A DNA stretch of 64,000 nucleotides from 66-474 sp035281745 (GCA_035281745.1 DATEDI010000004.1:1-64000); one strand, 5' to 3'. Positions 8,155 through 17,475 are shown, counted from the first letter of the stretch. Numbers and translations: made by a program. The notes: generated from the letters alone by a model not told the origin.

Positions 8155-8993
8155 AAAAGGCCGACATTCCCATCACGGACGAGCTGGCCGGTGTGCGCGA
8201 CACGCGCATCAAGATCGGGATCGGCGGCTGGAACTTCCCGCCGTGGCGCGACAACTTCTACCCGAAGGGCTTGCCGCAGCGCCGCGAACTCGAGTACGCC
8301 AGCCGTCACCTGGCGACGCTCGAAATCAACAGCACGTTCTATCGCGCGCAGACGCCGAAGGTCTACGCGAAGTGGCGCGACGACACACCGCCCGGTTTCG
8401 TTTTTTCGCTGAAGGCGCCGCGACAGGTCGCCGAGATGCGCAAGCTCGCGGGCGCCGGCGCGCTGGTCCGCGGATTCCTGTTCGGCGGGTTGGCCGAATT
8501 CGGTGACAAGCTCGGGCCGGTCGTGTGGCAATTTCCGCCGTCGCGGAAGTTCGAGCACGATGATTTCGCGGCGTTCCTCGATCTGCTGCCGCAAACGTTG
8601 AACGGCCGCCCGCTGCGGCACGCGCTGGAGGTGCGCAACGAAACGTTCCTGTGCGGGGCATTCCTTGAACTCGCGCGCGCACGCGGCGCCGCGTGCGTAT
8701 TCACCGATTCCCGCGAATACCCGAATTTCGCCGACCTCACCGGTGATTTCGTGTATGCGCGCTTGATGCGCAGCCACGAGTCCGAGCCCGACGGCTATCC
8801 CGCGAAGGAACTGGATGCGTGGGCCGGCCGCGTGCAGGCGTGGCACGACGGCGGCGCACCTGAAGATTTGCCGCGCGTTTCGGAACGCCACAAGACGGCG
8901 CACACACCGCGCGACGTGTTCATCTATTTCATCAGCGCAGCCAAGGCGCACAATCCGGCTGCGGCCATGGCGCTGCAAGGACGCATCAGGTGA
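8151..8993 (+). CDS. DUF72 domain protein (YecE-like)
   Basis: A 280 aa TIM-barrel protein of the DUF72 family. It shows IGIGGWNFPPWRDNFYPKGL near 24-43, LEINSTFYRAQTPKVYAKW near 63, and FVFSLKAPRQVAEMRKL near 84. ALEVRNETF and the C-terminal DVFIYFISAAKAHNPAAAMAL complete the pattern. The family's biochemical role is not established. Its ATG overlaps the VOC stop and its TGA overlaps the next gene's GTG, so the three genes form a translationally coupled unit. Confidence 0.88.
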   Translation: MKKADIPITDELAGVRDTRIKIGIGGWNFPPWRDNFYPKGLPQRRELEYASRHLATLEINSTFYRAQTPKVYAKWRDDTPPGFVFSLKAPRQVAEMRKLAGAGALVRGFLFGGLAEFGDKLGPVVWQFPPSRKFEHDDFAAFLDLLPQTLNGRPLRHALEVRNETFLCGAFLELARARGAACVFTDSREYPNFADLTGDFVYARLMRSHESEPDGYPAKELDAWAGRVQAWHDGGAPEDLPRVSERHKTAHTPRDVFIYFISAAKAHNPAAAMALQGRIR

Positions 8994-10570
8994 AGCGATT
9001 CGTCGCCGCGTTCGCGGCCGCGGTCCTGCTGGGCGGATGTGCCAGCGCGCCACCGTCGAAACCGCAAGCCGTGCCGCATCCGCAATCGATCACGCGGTCC
9101 GTCTCGCCGGTGCCGAATGCCGCGTCGCCGCGCTACGTGCCGTCCTCGTTGGCGGACGGCATCGATGCGTTCGTGGCGCAGCCGCGCTTCGCGCACGCGC
9201 AGTGGGGCATCGACGTGGTTTCGCTGGACAGCGGCAAGACGCTTTACCGGCACAACGCGGACGCGTTGTTCCTGCCCGCCTCCAACGCCAAGCTCTATAC
9301 AGCGGCGCTGGCGCTGCAGACGCTCGGCCCCGACGCGCGCTTTTCCACCACGTTGTACGCGACCGCCGCACCACGTGCGGACGGCAGCGTGCCGGGCGAC
9401 CTGATCCTGTACGGCGGCGGCGATCCGTCGCTGGGCGATCGCGACGTTTCGCCCGATTGGGCCATGCGTCTTGCCGACGCACTCGCCGCGCGCGGCGTGC
9501 GCCGCATCCACGGCCATCTGGTTGCCGACGACACGTATTTCGCCGGACCGCCCTTCGGCGAAGGCTGGGAGGCGCTGGACCTGCAGACCGGCTACGGTGC
9601 CGGGGCCGGCGCGCTGGGCGTGCAGGACAACGTGTTGCACGTGCAGGTCGCGCGCGAAGCCGCGCGTTGCTGCGCGCTGACGATCGTGCCGTCGCATTCC
9701 GGCATGCGCGTGGTCAACCTCACCGGCAGCGCGGCGGCGCTGAATCTCTACCGGCCGCCGGGTGCTGACGTGCTGTATGCCAGCGGCAGCTTGCGCCCGG
9801 GCACCCCGCGCGCCACGTTCACGTTGTCGGCGCCCGATGGCGCGTTGTTCGCGGCCAACCAGTTGCGCGAGGCATTGGCGCAACGCGGCATCGCGCTGGA
9901 TGGCGGCGTGCGTGTGGTGCACTGGCCAGAAACGGACGTGGCGCTGGCCCACAACCCGGTCGAGCTCGCCAGTGTTGCTTCGCCGCCGCTGTCGCAACTG
10001 CTCATGCACATGATGAAGCACTCGGACAACCGCTATGCGCAGACACTGCTGCAGCAGGTCGGCGTCGCGACTGCGCGCACCGGCGTGTGCGCGGATCGCG
10101 CGGGCCCGCCGCAGACCAGCGCCGATTGGGGCGCGTGCGCGATGCGTGCGTTCCTCGCGCGCATCGGCATCGGCAAGGGCGAGGCCACGCTGGATGACGG
10201 CGCCGGCTTGTCGCGCCAGGATCTCGTCACCCCGGCCGCCACCGTGAAGCTGTTGGGGTGGCTCGCACGGCAGCCGTTTGCGAACGTGCTGCGCGATGCG
10301 CTTCCGGTCGCGGGCATCGACGGCACGCTGAAATACCGCATGCGAGGCGGCGCCGCCACGGACAACGTGCAGGCCAAGACCGGCACGCTGTCGCACGTTT
10401 ACACCTTGTCGGGCTTCGTCACCACCGCGGCCGGCGAGCGGCTGGTATTTTCGCTGCTGCTGAACCACTACCTGCGTCCGACCGATGACGTCGGGCGACA
10501 TGTCCAGCCGTCGCCCCAGTCCGACCTCGACGCGATCGCCACGATGCTGGCAAGCAGCGGATTGAATTAA
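8990..10570 (+). CDS. dacB: D-Ala-D-Ala carboxypeptidase/endopeptidase (PBP4, S13), lipoprotein
   Basis: A 526 aa penicillin-binding protein of peptidase family S13 that trims or cleaves cross-links in peptidoglycan in the periplasm. All three active-site motifs are present: SNAK (Ser98, Lys101), SDN (345-347) and KTGT (463-466). A signal peptide ends in the lipobox LLGGC, so this version is probably a lipoprotein, unlike soluble E. coli DacB. The large insertion between SxxK and SxN is normal for the family. The GTG start at 8990 overlaps the DUF72 stop. The repeat copy B follows. Confidence 0.9.
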   Translation: MKRFVAAFAAAVLLGGCASAPPSKPQAVPHPQSITRSVSPVPNAASPRYVPSSLADGIDAFVAQPRFAHAQWGIDVVSLDSGKTLYRHNADALFLPASNAKLYTAALALQTLGPDARFSTTLYATAAPRADGSVPGDLILYGGGDPSLGDRDVSPDWAMRLADALAARGVRRIHGHLVADDTYFAGPPFGEGWEALDLQTGYGAGAGALGVQDNVLHVQVAREAARCCALTIVPSHSGMRVVNLTGSAAALNLYRPPGADVLYASGSLRPGTPRATFTLSAPDGALFAANQLREALAQRGIALDGGVRVVHWPETDVALAHNPVELASVASPPLSQLLMHMMKHSDNRYAQTLLQQVGVATARTGVCADRAGPPQTSADWGACAMRAFLARIGIGKGEATLDDGAGLSRQDLVTPAATVKLLGWLARQPFANVLRDALPVAGIDGTLKYRMRGGAATDNVQAKTGTLSHVYTLSGFVTTAAGERLVFSLLLNHYLRPTDDVGRHVQPSPQSDLDAIATMLASSGLN

Positions 10571-10647
10571 TGCAGTGGTCCGTCCGCGCCGAGTGACACG
10601 TCAGTCGGTTCCGTGAGGGCAAGGAATGGCTGACCAATTCCTCCTTT

Positions 10648-10880
10648 CGTCATTCCGGCGACGTGGCGCGCAGGAGCGCGCCCGAACAGCGAAGCTGGCC
10701 CGCAGGGTGAGCGCCATGAATGGTGCGAGTAAAGCCGGAACCCAGTGACTTTCCCGTAATACATTTTGTAAAGGCACTGGGTCCCGGACACCGCTGCGCG
10801 ACTGCGTTTGCAGGATCGCAACCGCGAACGCCATGGATGGCGCGAGTATTTCGGGATGGCGAGCAAAATCCGAGTTTCCC
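10648..10880. repeat. Composite intergenic repeat, copy B
   Basis: This is the second copy of the repeat at 5308-5573, with the same block order but slightly shorter. The inverted pair gaacccagtgacttt / ggcactgggtcccgg surrounds a different, AT-rich loop. The last block, near gcgagcaaaat, runs to the stop codon of the histidine kinase gene. It occupies most of the 309-base gap after dacB; no gene seen. Confidence 0.72.
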
Positions 10881-13693
10881 TAGCGCGACCCCGGGATCGA
10901 CGCGATTGCTTCGCACAGTTCCTCGATGCCGAACGGTTTCAGGATGAATGCCGCGTCGGCGAGTTCGGCCGGCAGGTTTTCGCGGCGGCCCGATGCGAAC
11001 AACACCGGGCAATCGGGTCGTGCCTCGCGCACGCGCCGCGCAAGTTCCATGCCCGACATGTCCGACAGCCCGATGTCGGCGACGAGCACGTCGAAATCGT
11101 TGCGCGCGGCAAGCTGCAGCGCTTCCGAGCCGTCGGCGGCCAGCAGCGTCCTGAAGCCCTTGGCCTGCAGCAACTCGCCGAGGGCGTCGCGCACCATGTC
11201 CTCGTCTTCGCACAGCAGCACGGTCCGGGAGAGCGCACGTACCGGCATCGACACGCCGCCCCGCGCCAACTTCGCGATGGTGGCCTGCGTCTGGTTCGCC
11301 AACACGTGGCGCAGTTTGCGCGCCAGCGCCTCACGACTGTACGGCTTGCTCAGGAGCTCCACACCTTCGTCGAGCCGGCCGTGGTGGACGATGGCGTTCT
11401 GGGTATAACCCGACGTGTACAGCACCGCCAGGTTCGGCAGCCGGTCGCGCGCCTTGCGCGCCAGTTCGGGGCTCTTGAGCGGGCCCGGCATCACGACGTC
11501 GGTGAACAGCAGGTCGATCGGAGCGCCGCTCTCGACGATGGTCAGCGCTGCCTTGGCGTCACGCGCCTTCAGCACCGCGTAGCCAAGATCCGCCAGCGTC
11601 GTCACCGCGAGTTCGCGGACCGCGTCGTCGTCCTCGACCACCAGCACGGTTTCGGTGCCCCCGCGGACGGGCCGGCTCTCGTCGGAAACCAGCAGGTCTT
11701 CGGACTGGTTCGAGCGCGGCAGGTACAGCTTGAAAGTGGTGCCATGCCCGACTTCGCTGTACACCTTGATATGCCCCGACGACTGCTTGACGAAGCCGTA
11801 CACCATGGAAAGTCCGAGTCCCGTGCCCCGGCCTTCCGCCTTGGTGGTGAAGAACGGTTCGAAAATCTTCTCGACCAGTTCCCGCGCCATCCCGCAACCG
11901 GTGTCGGTGACGGCCAGCATCACGTACTGGCCGGCGCTGACTTCGGCGTGGCCGTCCGCATAATCCTGATCCAGGAACGCGTTGCCCACCTCGATCGTCA
12001 GCCGGCCCTCGCCTTCCATTGCGTCGCGCGCGTTGATCGCAAGATTCAGCAGCGCGCTCTCGATGTTGCTGCGATCCACCAGCGTGTTCCACAAGCCGCC
12101 CGCCACCAGTGTTTCCAGCTCGATGCCTTCGCCCAGCGCGCGGCGCAACATGTCGCCCATGTCGCGCACCAGCCGCCCGATGTTGATGACCTTGGGCGAA
12201 AGCGGCAGGCGCCGCCCGCAGGCGAGCAACTGCGCCGCCAGCTTGGAACCCTGCCGCACGCCTTCCAGCGCGTTGCCGATTCGCCGTTCCGCCGACGGTT
12301 CCTGGCCGAACTGCTCGGCCAGCAGGTGCAGGTTGCCGCCGATCACCTGCAGGATGTTGTTGAAGTCGTGCGCGATGCCGCCGGTGAGGGTGCCGATCGC
12401 CTCCATCTTCTGCGCGCGGTGCAGGGCGTCCTCGGCGGCCGCGCGCCGCGCGATTTCCTTCTGGACGATCGCTTCGAATTCGACGACATTGGATTGCAGC
12501 GTCTCGCGTGCGCGCACCATGTCGTCGATGTCGGTGGTGGTGCCGAACCATTCGGTGATGTTGCCGTCCTCGTCGCGGATCGGTGCGCCGCGGGCCTTGA
12601 ACCAGCGGTAGTTGCCGTCGGCGCCGCGCAGCCGGTAGTCCACGTCGTAGACATGTTTCTGCGCCACCGCGCCGCGCCACTGCGCGGCGGCGCGCTCACG
12701 ATCGTCCGGGTGCACGGCGTCCAGCCATCCGCCGCCCATGTGCGCGGCCGGATCGACGCCCGTGTAGGCCTGCCACTGCGGGTTGTAATAGTCCGCGCTG
12801 CCATCCGGACGCGCAGTCCAGATGAGGTGGGGCAAGGTTTCGGTCAGCGTGCGATAGCGGTATTCGCTCGCGCGCAACGCGCTGGTGATCCGATGGCGAT
12901 CGGTAATGTCGCGGATGGTGACCGAAACGCACAGCGGTTCGCCGTTTTCGTGCACGGGCGCGGTATTCACCTGCGCCCAGATCGTGCCGGGCGCGAAGGC
13001 CAGCTTCAGTTCGCGCGCGCTGACCGTGTTGCGCTCCAGCGTCAGGCACACGAGATCGAGGAGCGTCGCCGCGGTCTCCGCGGGAAACACGCGGCCCACG
13101 TGCTGCCCGATCGCCGACCGCGCCGGCACGCCGCAGATGCGCTCCGCCGCAGCGTTCCAGGCCGCGACTTCGCCGCGCGGCGAAACGGCCACGAACGCCT
13201 GTGGCGCCTGCGCCAGCAGCGTCGCGAGGTAACGTTCGGAACGCTCCAGTTGACGCTGGCGCTGGTACTCGGGTTCCGCCTCGTCGACGCCGGGCGCGCG
13301 GCTCAATTGCTGGTTGATCTCCCGGCGCAGCACGTGCAGTTGCCGGCGACGGGCCGAGGCGCTGGCGGCCTTGTGCAGCACCGTCGCCATCGACTCGGGC
13401 GACGCCGAGGTCGCGACGATCCACGCCGAAGCGAGCCCCGGTATGAACGATATCTGCGCGCGCAGGCGCTCGGCCTCCGGGTCGGGCGCGCGCAGCACGA
13501 TCTGGGTATCCGGCAGTTCGCGATGTGCATCGCTGGCCGAGGTCAACGCGGCCGGCTCGTAGACCGCGCACACCAGCACGTCTGCGTGCGCGGGGTCGTC
13601 CACCAGCACCATCTCGGCTTCGGACGCCGCGATCGCCGCGCGCAATGCCTGCTCGGTCGAGCCGTCGCCGAGGTTCGCGATGGCAAACGTCAC
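10880..13693 (-). CDS. PAS-containing hybrid sensor histidine kinase with two receiver domains
   Basis: A 937 aa protein with no membrane segment, hence probably cytoplasmic. Order: a divergent receiver-like N-terminal region (about 1-130), a short coiled linker, two PAS domains (about 165-285 and 290-415; the second ends WFGTTTDIDD with a PAC motif), a DHp helix with the phospho-His in GGIAHDFNNIL (about 460), an ATPase domain (DTGCGM, GRGTGLGLSMVYG), then two receivers (LFTDVVMPG and VLVADIGLSDMSG carry the acceptor Asp). This layout resembles blue-light or redox-sensing hybrid kinases, but no chromophore Cys is evident in the PAS domains. GTG 13693 is taken as start, 8 bases after the upstream gene; no DNA-binding partner is adjacent. 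Confidence 0.85.
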   Translation of the reverse strand: MTFAIANLGDGSTEQALRAAIAASEAEMVLVDDPAHADVLVCAVYEPAALTSASDAHRELPDTQIVLRAPDPEAERLRAQISFIPGLASAWIVATSASPESMATVLHKAASASARRRQLHVLRREINQQLSRAPGVDEAEPEYQRQRQLERSERYLATLLAQAPQAFVAVSPRGEVAAWNAAAERICGVPARSAIGQHVGRVFPAETAATLLDLVCLTLERNTVSARELKLAFAPGTIWAQVNTAPVHENGEPLCVSVTIRDITDRHRITSALRASEYRYRTLTETLPHLIWTARPDGSADYYNPQWQAYTGVDPAAHMGGGWLDAVHPDDRERAAAQWRGAVAQKHVYDVDYRLRGADGNYRWFKARGAPIRDEDGNITEWFGTTTDIDDMVRARETLQSNVVEFEAIVQKEIARRAAAEDALHRAQKMEAIGTLTGGIAHDFNNILQVIGGNLHLLAEQFGQEPSAERRIGNALEGVRQGSKLAAQLLACGRRLPLSPKVINIGRLVRDMGDMLRRALGEGIELETLVAGGLWNTLVDRSNIESALLNLAINARDAMEGEGRLTIEVGNAFLDQDYADGHAEVSAGQYVMLAVTDTGCGMARELVEKIFEPFFTTKAEGRGTGLGLSMVYGFVKQSSGHIKVYSEVGHGTTFKLYLPRSNQSEDLLVSDESRPVRGGTETVLVVEDDDAVRELAVTTLADLGYAVLKARDAKAALTIVESGAPIDLLFTDVVMPGPLKSPELARKARDRLPNLAVLYTSGYTQNAIVHHGRLDEGVELLSKPYSREALARKLRHVLANQTQATIAKLARGGVSMPVRALSRTVLLCEDEDMVRDALGELLQAKGFRTLLAADGSEALQLAARNDFDVLVADIGLSDMSGMELARRVREARPDCPVLFASGRRENLPAELADAAFILKPFGIEELCEAIASIPGSR

Positions 13694-13701
13694 GCGGGCA
13701 C

Positions 13702-14865
13702 CTACAGCAGCGGCAGGCCGAGCAGCGAACGGCCCAGCCATGCCTCCACGAGATGGGTGGTGGGACTCATCACCTGCGCCGCGCGTGCGTCGCGATGCAT
13801 CCGCGCGACCGCGCTGTTTTCGCCGTAGCCGCGGCCGCCCAGCAAAGCCATTGCGATGTCGGTGACTTGGTTGACGGTTTTCGCCACCTTGGCCTTGGTC
13901 GCCAGCAGCGCCTGCACCGCGCCGGGATCGCCCGCATCGGCGAGGCGCGCCGCGTGATGGGCAAGGCGACGCGTGGCTTCCACTTCGGTCCACGCGCTCG
14001 CCACGTCGTGCCACAGCACCGGCTGCGCGCTCAGCGTCTCGCCGGTGTGCTGGTGTTCGCGTGTCTTCAGATGTTCGATCGCGAGTTCCAGCGACGCGGC
14101 GGCAAGCCCGAGGTACACGCCCGCCATTGCGGTGAGGAAATACGGCAACACGATTTCGAACATGTACCAGATCTGGTCGCCCTTGGCGCCCAGCAGGTTC
14201 ATGGCGGGTACGCGCACGTGTTCAAGATTCACCGAGCGCGAACTGTTGCCGCGCATGCCGTAGCCGCGCCAGGCCTCGCCCCAGCGCAAACCCTCCGACG
14301 TACCCTCCACCAGCACGAGGGTGAAGCTGCCGGGATCGTTCTCGGCGCCGGGCGAAGTCAACGACACCACGTAGGAATCGGCGTAGCCGCCGCTGGTCAC
14401 GAAACCCTTGACGCCGCTCAGCACGAACTCGTCTTCGTCGGCGCGGAAATGCGAACGCGGCAGATAAAAATGGGAACCCGTGCCGGGTTCGCTCAGCGCC
14501 AGCGACATGAGGTGTTCGCCGCGCGCGATCGGCTGCAGGTAGCGCGACTCGTGCTCCGGCGTCGCCTTGGCGACCAACGCCTGGGTCGCCACGCAATGCA
14601 TGCCGTAGCACATCGCGGTGGACCCGCAATGGCGCGCGAGCTCTTCGCAGATCATCGACAGCGCCAGCATGCCCTGCCCGTGGCCGCCCAACCGCTTGGG
14701 CACGTGCAGGCCAAGCAGGCCGGCTTTCGCCAGCGCCTGCATGTTCTCCGCAGGCCATTGCGCGTTCGCATCCACGCTCGCCGCGTTGGCGTCCAGCACT
14801 TCGGTGCCAACCCGACGCGCCATGCTGCCAAGCTGAGACAGGTCGTCCGCAACCACCATATCCAT
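13702..14865 (-). CDS. Acyl-CoA dehydrogenase family protein, atypical active site
   Basis: A 387 aa member of the acyl-CoA dehydrogenase fold: N-terminal helices, SLALSEPGTGSHFYLP at about 133, the beta domain with YGMRGNSSRSVNL, and a C-terminal helical domain with LLGGRGYGENSAVARMHRDARAA. Where medium- and short-chain enzymes have the catalytic Glu (YEGT), this protein reads VMSPTTH. The alternative IVD-type Glu also seems absent. It may be a degenerate dehydrogenase, a monooxygenase-like relative such as the DszC group, or a binding protein. The start MDMVV at 14865 gives normal family length; longer open frame upstream overlaps lysE and is ignored. Lies 8 bases before the kinase. Confidence 0.75.
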   Translation of the reverse strand: MDMVVADDLSQLGSMARRVGTEVLDANAASVDANAQWPAENMQALAKAGLLGLHVPKRLGGHGQGMLALSMICEELARHCGSTAMCYGMHCVATQALVAKATPEHESRYLQPIARGEHLMSLALSEPGTGSHFYLPRSHFRADEDEFVLSGVKGFVTSGGYADSYVVSLTSPGAENDPGSFTLVLVEGTSEGLRWGEAWRGYGMRGNSSRSVNLEHVRVPAMNLLGAKGDQIWYMFEIVLPYFLTAMAGVYLGLAAASLELAIEHLKTREHQHTGETLSAQPVLWHDVASAWTEVEATRRLAHHAARLADAGDPGAVQALLATKAKVAKTVNQVTDIAMALLGGRGYGENSAVARMHRDARAAQVMSPTTHLVEAWLGRSLLGLPLL

Positions 14866-14951
14866 CTGCCCCGGTGCTGTCGTTGAGGCCTCGCCCGCAA
14901 GACCTCTCCCCTGCCGGGCCAATATATCGCAATTGGGTGTCGCGGCACCCC

Positions 14952-15587
14952 CTACAGCGAACGCCAGCCTTCGAACCCGGTGAAAAGCGCCGCGCCGATC
15001 AGCACCGCCCCGACCACGCGCGCGACGACGATGCCCGCGTCGGGTCGTCGCGCCAGCCAACCGCGCGCCTGCACGGCGGCGAGCGCAAGGCCGCCGTAAA
15101 CCGCAAGCTGGATAATCGCGATGATCAGCCACAGCACCAGCGATTGCGACCACAGCGATCCATACTCCGCGTGCAGGAACTGCGGAAACACGGCCAGCAT
15201 GAAGAGGTAAGCCTTGGGATTCATCAGGCACGTCAGCGCGCCGCGACGGAAAGTGACCCAGGCCGATGCCGCGCCGCCTTGCGTCTGAATGCCGAAGGTG
15301 GAATCGGCGCGCAGCAGCGAAATGCCGATCCACGCGATGTACAACGCGCCAGCCAACAGCAACGCGTTGAACGCAGCGGGTATCACTTTCAACAACACGC
15401 CGATGCCGAGCGTGGTCATCGCCACGTGGCACGCGGCGCCGGCCACCACGCCCGCAACCGCCGCCATGCCATGGCGGCGTCCCGCGGTGAGCGAACTGCC
15501 CATCACGAACGCCATGTCGAGACCCGGCAGCACGATGATGCCGAACACCAGCGCGGCGAACAGCAGCAAGTCGGCCGCGTGGCTCAT
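14952..15587 (-). CDS. LysE/RhtB-family amino-acid exporter
   Basis: A 211 aa inner-membrane protein with about six helices. It shows the family start FGIIVLPGLDMAFVMGSSL (LPGPD-type motif at about 21), AGVVAGAACHVAMTTLGIG, and FRRGALTCLMNPKAYLF in the second half. The family exports amino acids such as lysine or homoserine lactone; the substrate here is unknown. The ATG at 15587 overlaps the stop of the NIPSNAP gene upstream (ATGA), showing coupling. The acyl-CoA dehydrogenase homologue follows. Confidence 0.85.
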   Translation of the reverse strand: MSHAADLLLFAALVFGIIVLPGLDMAFVMGSSLTAGRRHGMAAVAGVVAGAACHVAMTTLGIGVLLKVIPAAFNALLLAGALYIAWIGISLLRADSTFGIQTQGGAASAWVTFRRGALTCLMNPKAYLFMLAVFPQFLHAEYGSLWSQSLVLWLIIAIIQLAVYGGLALAAVQARGWLARRPDAGIVVARVVGAVLIGAALFTGFEGWRSL

Positions 15588-16435
15588 GGTGAGGACTTCG
15601 CATCCGCAACGGGCCACCAGCGCAGGCGCGAGCGCGGCGTCGGATCCAGCACCAGTCGCTCCGGCGTTCCGCGCAGCATGCCGGTGGCTTCGAGCGAGTG
15701 TTCGACCTGCGATGCCCGCGCTTCGAAATCCTTCAGCGCCGCGTCGTCTTCGACCACGCCCAGCCACACCAGGAATGGCCCGTCGGTGCGAACGGGCAGT
15801 TGCGGAAAGTTGTTCGGCACATCCAGCGTCACCAGCACGCCCGCCGGGTGTACCTTCGCGCCTTCATAGTGTGCAAACGCCGCCTGCGCCCGTTTCGCGA
15901 ACGCATCTTCGTCGCCCTTCTTAACCGCAAAAATTTGCGCAACCGCCACGCCGTGCGCACCGTGCGGTTCGTCCACCGGATCCACGGCCGGCAACACCGG
16001 AATCTCCGTCTGCGGTGTCAGCGGACGCAACAGCAGCACGTTGTCGCTCGCGCCCGGGAACAGCGCGTTGACCTTGACGCGATGCTCGCGCCAGACCGGC
16101 CCGTAATAGAACGCCGCATCCGCGATCGGGCGCGCGTTGATGTCGTGGTAGCCGCGCAGCCATACGAACTTCGTGGGCGCGGCGCGATCCTCGAACTGGC
16201 CGAACACCATACAGTCCAGTTGTTCAAACGCTTCCGGAAAATACGCGTCGAAATACCGCACGAAACGATCACGCTGGCCGGGCGCGATGTCGTATCGGCG
16301 CAACTCGACCACTTGATAGTTGTTCAAATGCGCGACGCTTTCCAGCGCGGCGCGCGCATTGGTGTCCGCGTGCGCGGCGGTAATCAACGTACTCATGCAG
16401 AATGCTCCAAGCAGCAGGGCTGAAAGACGGGGCAT
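15584..16435 (-). CDS. Secreted NIPSNAP-family protein
   Basis: A 283 aa protein with a signal peptide (MPRLSALLLGAFCMSTLITAAHA). Two ferredoxin-like NIPSNAP halves follow, the first starting VVELRRYDIAPGQRDRFVRYF and the second AVAQIFAVKKGDEDAFAKRA. NIPSNAP domains are small dimeric alpha-beta barrels without an agreed activity. Export to the periplasm is inferred. The ribosome site cggag lies 7 bases upstream. It heads a minus-strand group (NIPSNAP, lysE, dehydrogenase homologue, hybrid kinase) and is divergent from the WYL regulator, which probably controls it. Confidence 0.8.
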   Translation of the reverse strand: MPRLSALLLGAFCMSTLITAAHADTNARAALESVAHLNNYQVVELRRYDIAPGQRDRFVRYFDAYFPEAFEQLDCMVFGQFEDRAAPTKFVWLRGYHDINARPIADAAFYYGPVWREHRVKVNALFPGASDNVLLLRPLTPQTEIPVLPAVDPVDEPHGAHGVAVAQIFAVKKGDEDAFAKRAQAAFAHYEGAKVHPAGVLVTLDVPNNFPQLPVRTDGPFLVWLGVVEDDAALKDFEARASQVEHSLEATGMLRGTPERLVLDPTPRSRLRWWPVADAKSSP

Positions 16436-16474
16436 CTCGATCTCCGGTGGGCTTGAACCTCACGCACATGCTAA

Positions 16475-16515
16475 AGTCTAATCAGGGCAGTTCATGTCCT
16501 GATTCAAGTTAGACT
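16475..16515. promoter_or_regulatory. Palindromic operator between NIPSNAP and WYL genes
   Basis: The arms agtctaa (16475-16481) and ttagact (16509-16515) are exact inverted repeats, with an inner tcagg/cctga pair. They lie in the 86-base gap between two divergent genes and end 6 bases before the regulator ATG. This is where an autoregulated WYL/HTH regulator would bind. Inference from position and symmetry. Confidence 0.55.
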
Positions 16516-16521
16516 GCACGT

Positions 16522-17475
16522 ATGCCCCACCCCGCCTCCCGCGTACTGGCCGTCCTGGAGTTGCTGCAAAGCCGCAGTCGAATCAGCGGTCCGGAATTGG
16601 CGCAGCGGATCAACGTCGACATTCGCACCCTGCGGCGCTACATCGTGTTGCTGGAAGAGCTCGGGATTCCGATCACCACCGAACGCGGCCGCCACGGCGC
16701 ATACATGCTGGTGGCGGGCTTCAAGCTGCCGCCGATGATGTTCACCGACGCGGAAGCGCTGGCGCTGTCGATGGGCCTGCTGGCGGCGCGCAGCCTCGGC
16801 CTGCACGCGGGCGAAACCGCGCTGGCGAGCGCACAGGCCAAGCTGGAACGGGTAATGCCAGATTCACTGAAACGCCGGCTGCACGCGGTGGAAGCCAGCG
16901 TTGCGATTGAATCCGCCGGTGCCCTCACCGCGCATGCCAACGCCTCGACCCTGATGCTCTTGACGCACGCGGCGCACGCGGGTGAACGCGTGCACATGCA
17001 TTACCGCTCCGCACAGGGCGAAGCGAGCGAACGCGATTTCGATACCTACGGACTCGGCTTCCGCGGTGGCGCCTGGTACGCGGTCGGCTACTGCCACCTG
17101 CGCCACGGCGTGCGCGGGTTCCGCGTCGACCGGATCGTCGAAACACGACCGCTGTCCGTCCATTTCACGCGGCCAAGAAATTTCGACGTGCTGGAATGGT
17201 TGAACCGCAGCATCGCCACCCTGCCGCGCGCGCACCGCGTGGAAATCCTGTTGCGCACCGACCTCGTGAAGGCGCGCGAAGCGTTTTCGCCCGCGATCGG
17301 TCTGTTCGAAACCGCGGATGACGGCGTAATGCTGCATGTGCGCACCGACGACCTGGCTTGGTTCGCGCGCCAGCTTGCGCGCGTGCCGTTCGAATTCGAA
17401 ATCCGCACGCCGCAAAGGTTGCGCAAGGAACTGGTCGCGCACGCGGCACGATTGCGAAAGTTCGCGGAGATGTAG
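16522..17475 (+). CDS. YafY-type HTH/WYL transcriptional regulator
   Basis: A 317 aa regulator. The N-terminus is a winged HTH of the HTH_11 type (SRVLAVLELLQSRSRISGPELAQRINVDIRTLRRYIVLLEELGIPI, about 6-52). The middle carries the WYL domain (VHMHYRSAQGEASERDFDTYGLGFRGGAWYAVGYCH; the WYL motif here reads WYA), and a C-terminal WCX extension ends FEIRTPQRLRKELVAHA. WYL domains bind small ligands or nucleic acid and switch the HTH. It is divergent from the NIPSNAP operon, with a palindrome between, and probably regulates both. Confidence 0.87.
   Translation: MPHPASRVLAVLELLQSRSRISGPELAQRINVDIRTLRRYIVLLEELGIPITTERGRHGAYMLVAGFKLPPMMFTDAEALALSMGLLAARSLGLHAGETALASAQAKLERVMPDSLKRRLHAVEASVAIESAGALTAHANASTLMLLTHAAHAGERVHMHYRSAQGEASERDFDTYGLGFRGGAWYAVGYCHLRHGVRGFRVDRIVETRPLSVHFTRPRNFDVLEWLNRSIATLPRAHRVEILLRTDLVKAREAFSPAIGLFETADDGVMLHVRTDDLAWFARQLARVPFEFEIRTPQRLRKELVAHAARLRKFAEM

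Noticed and set aside
10808..13828. 1006-codon plus-strand open frame opposite the hybrid kinase
   Set aside because: Its composition is typical of antisense frames in high-GC DNA and no motif is seen; the minus-strand kinase has all expected motifs.
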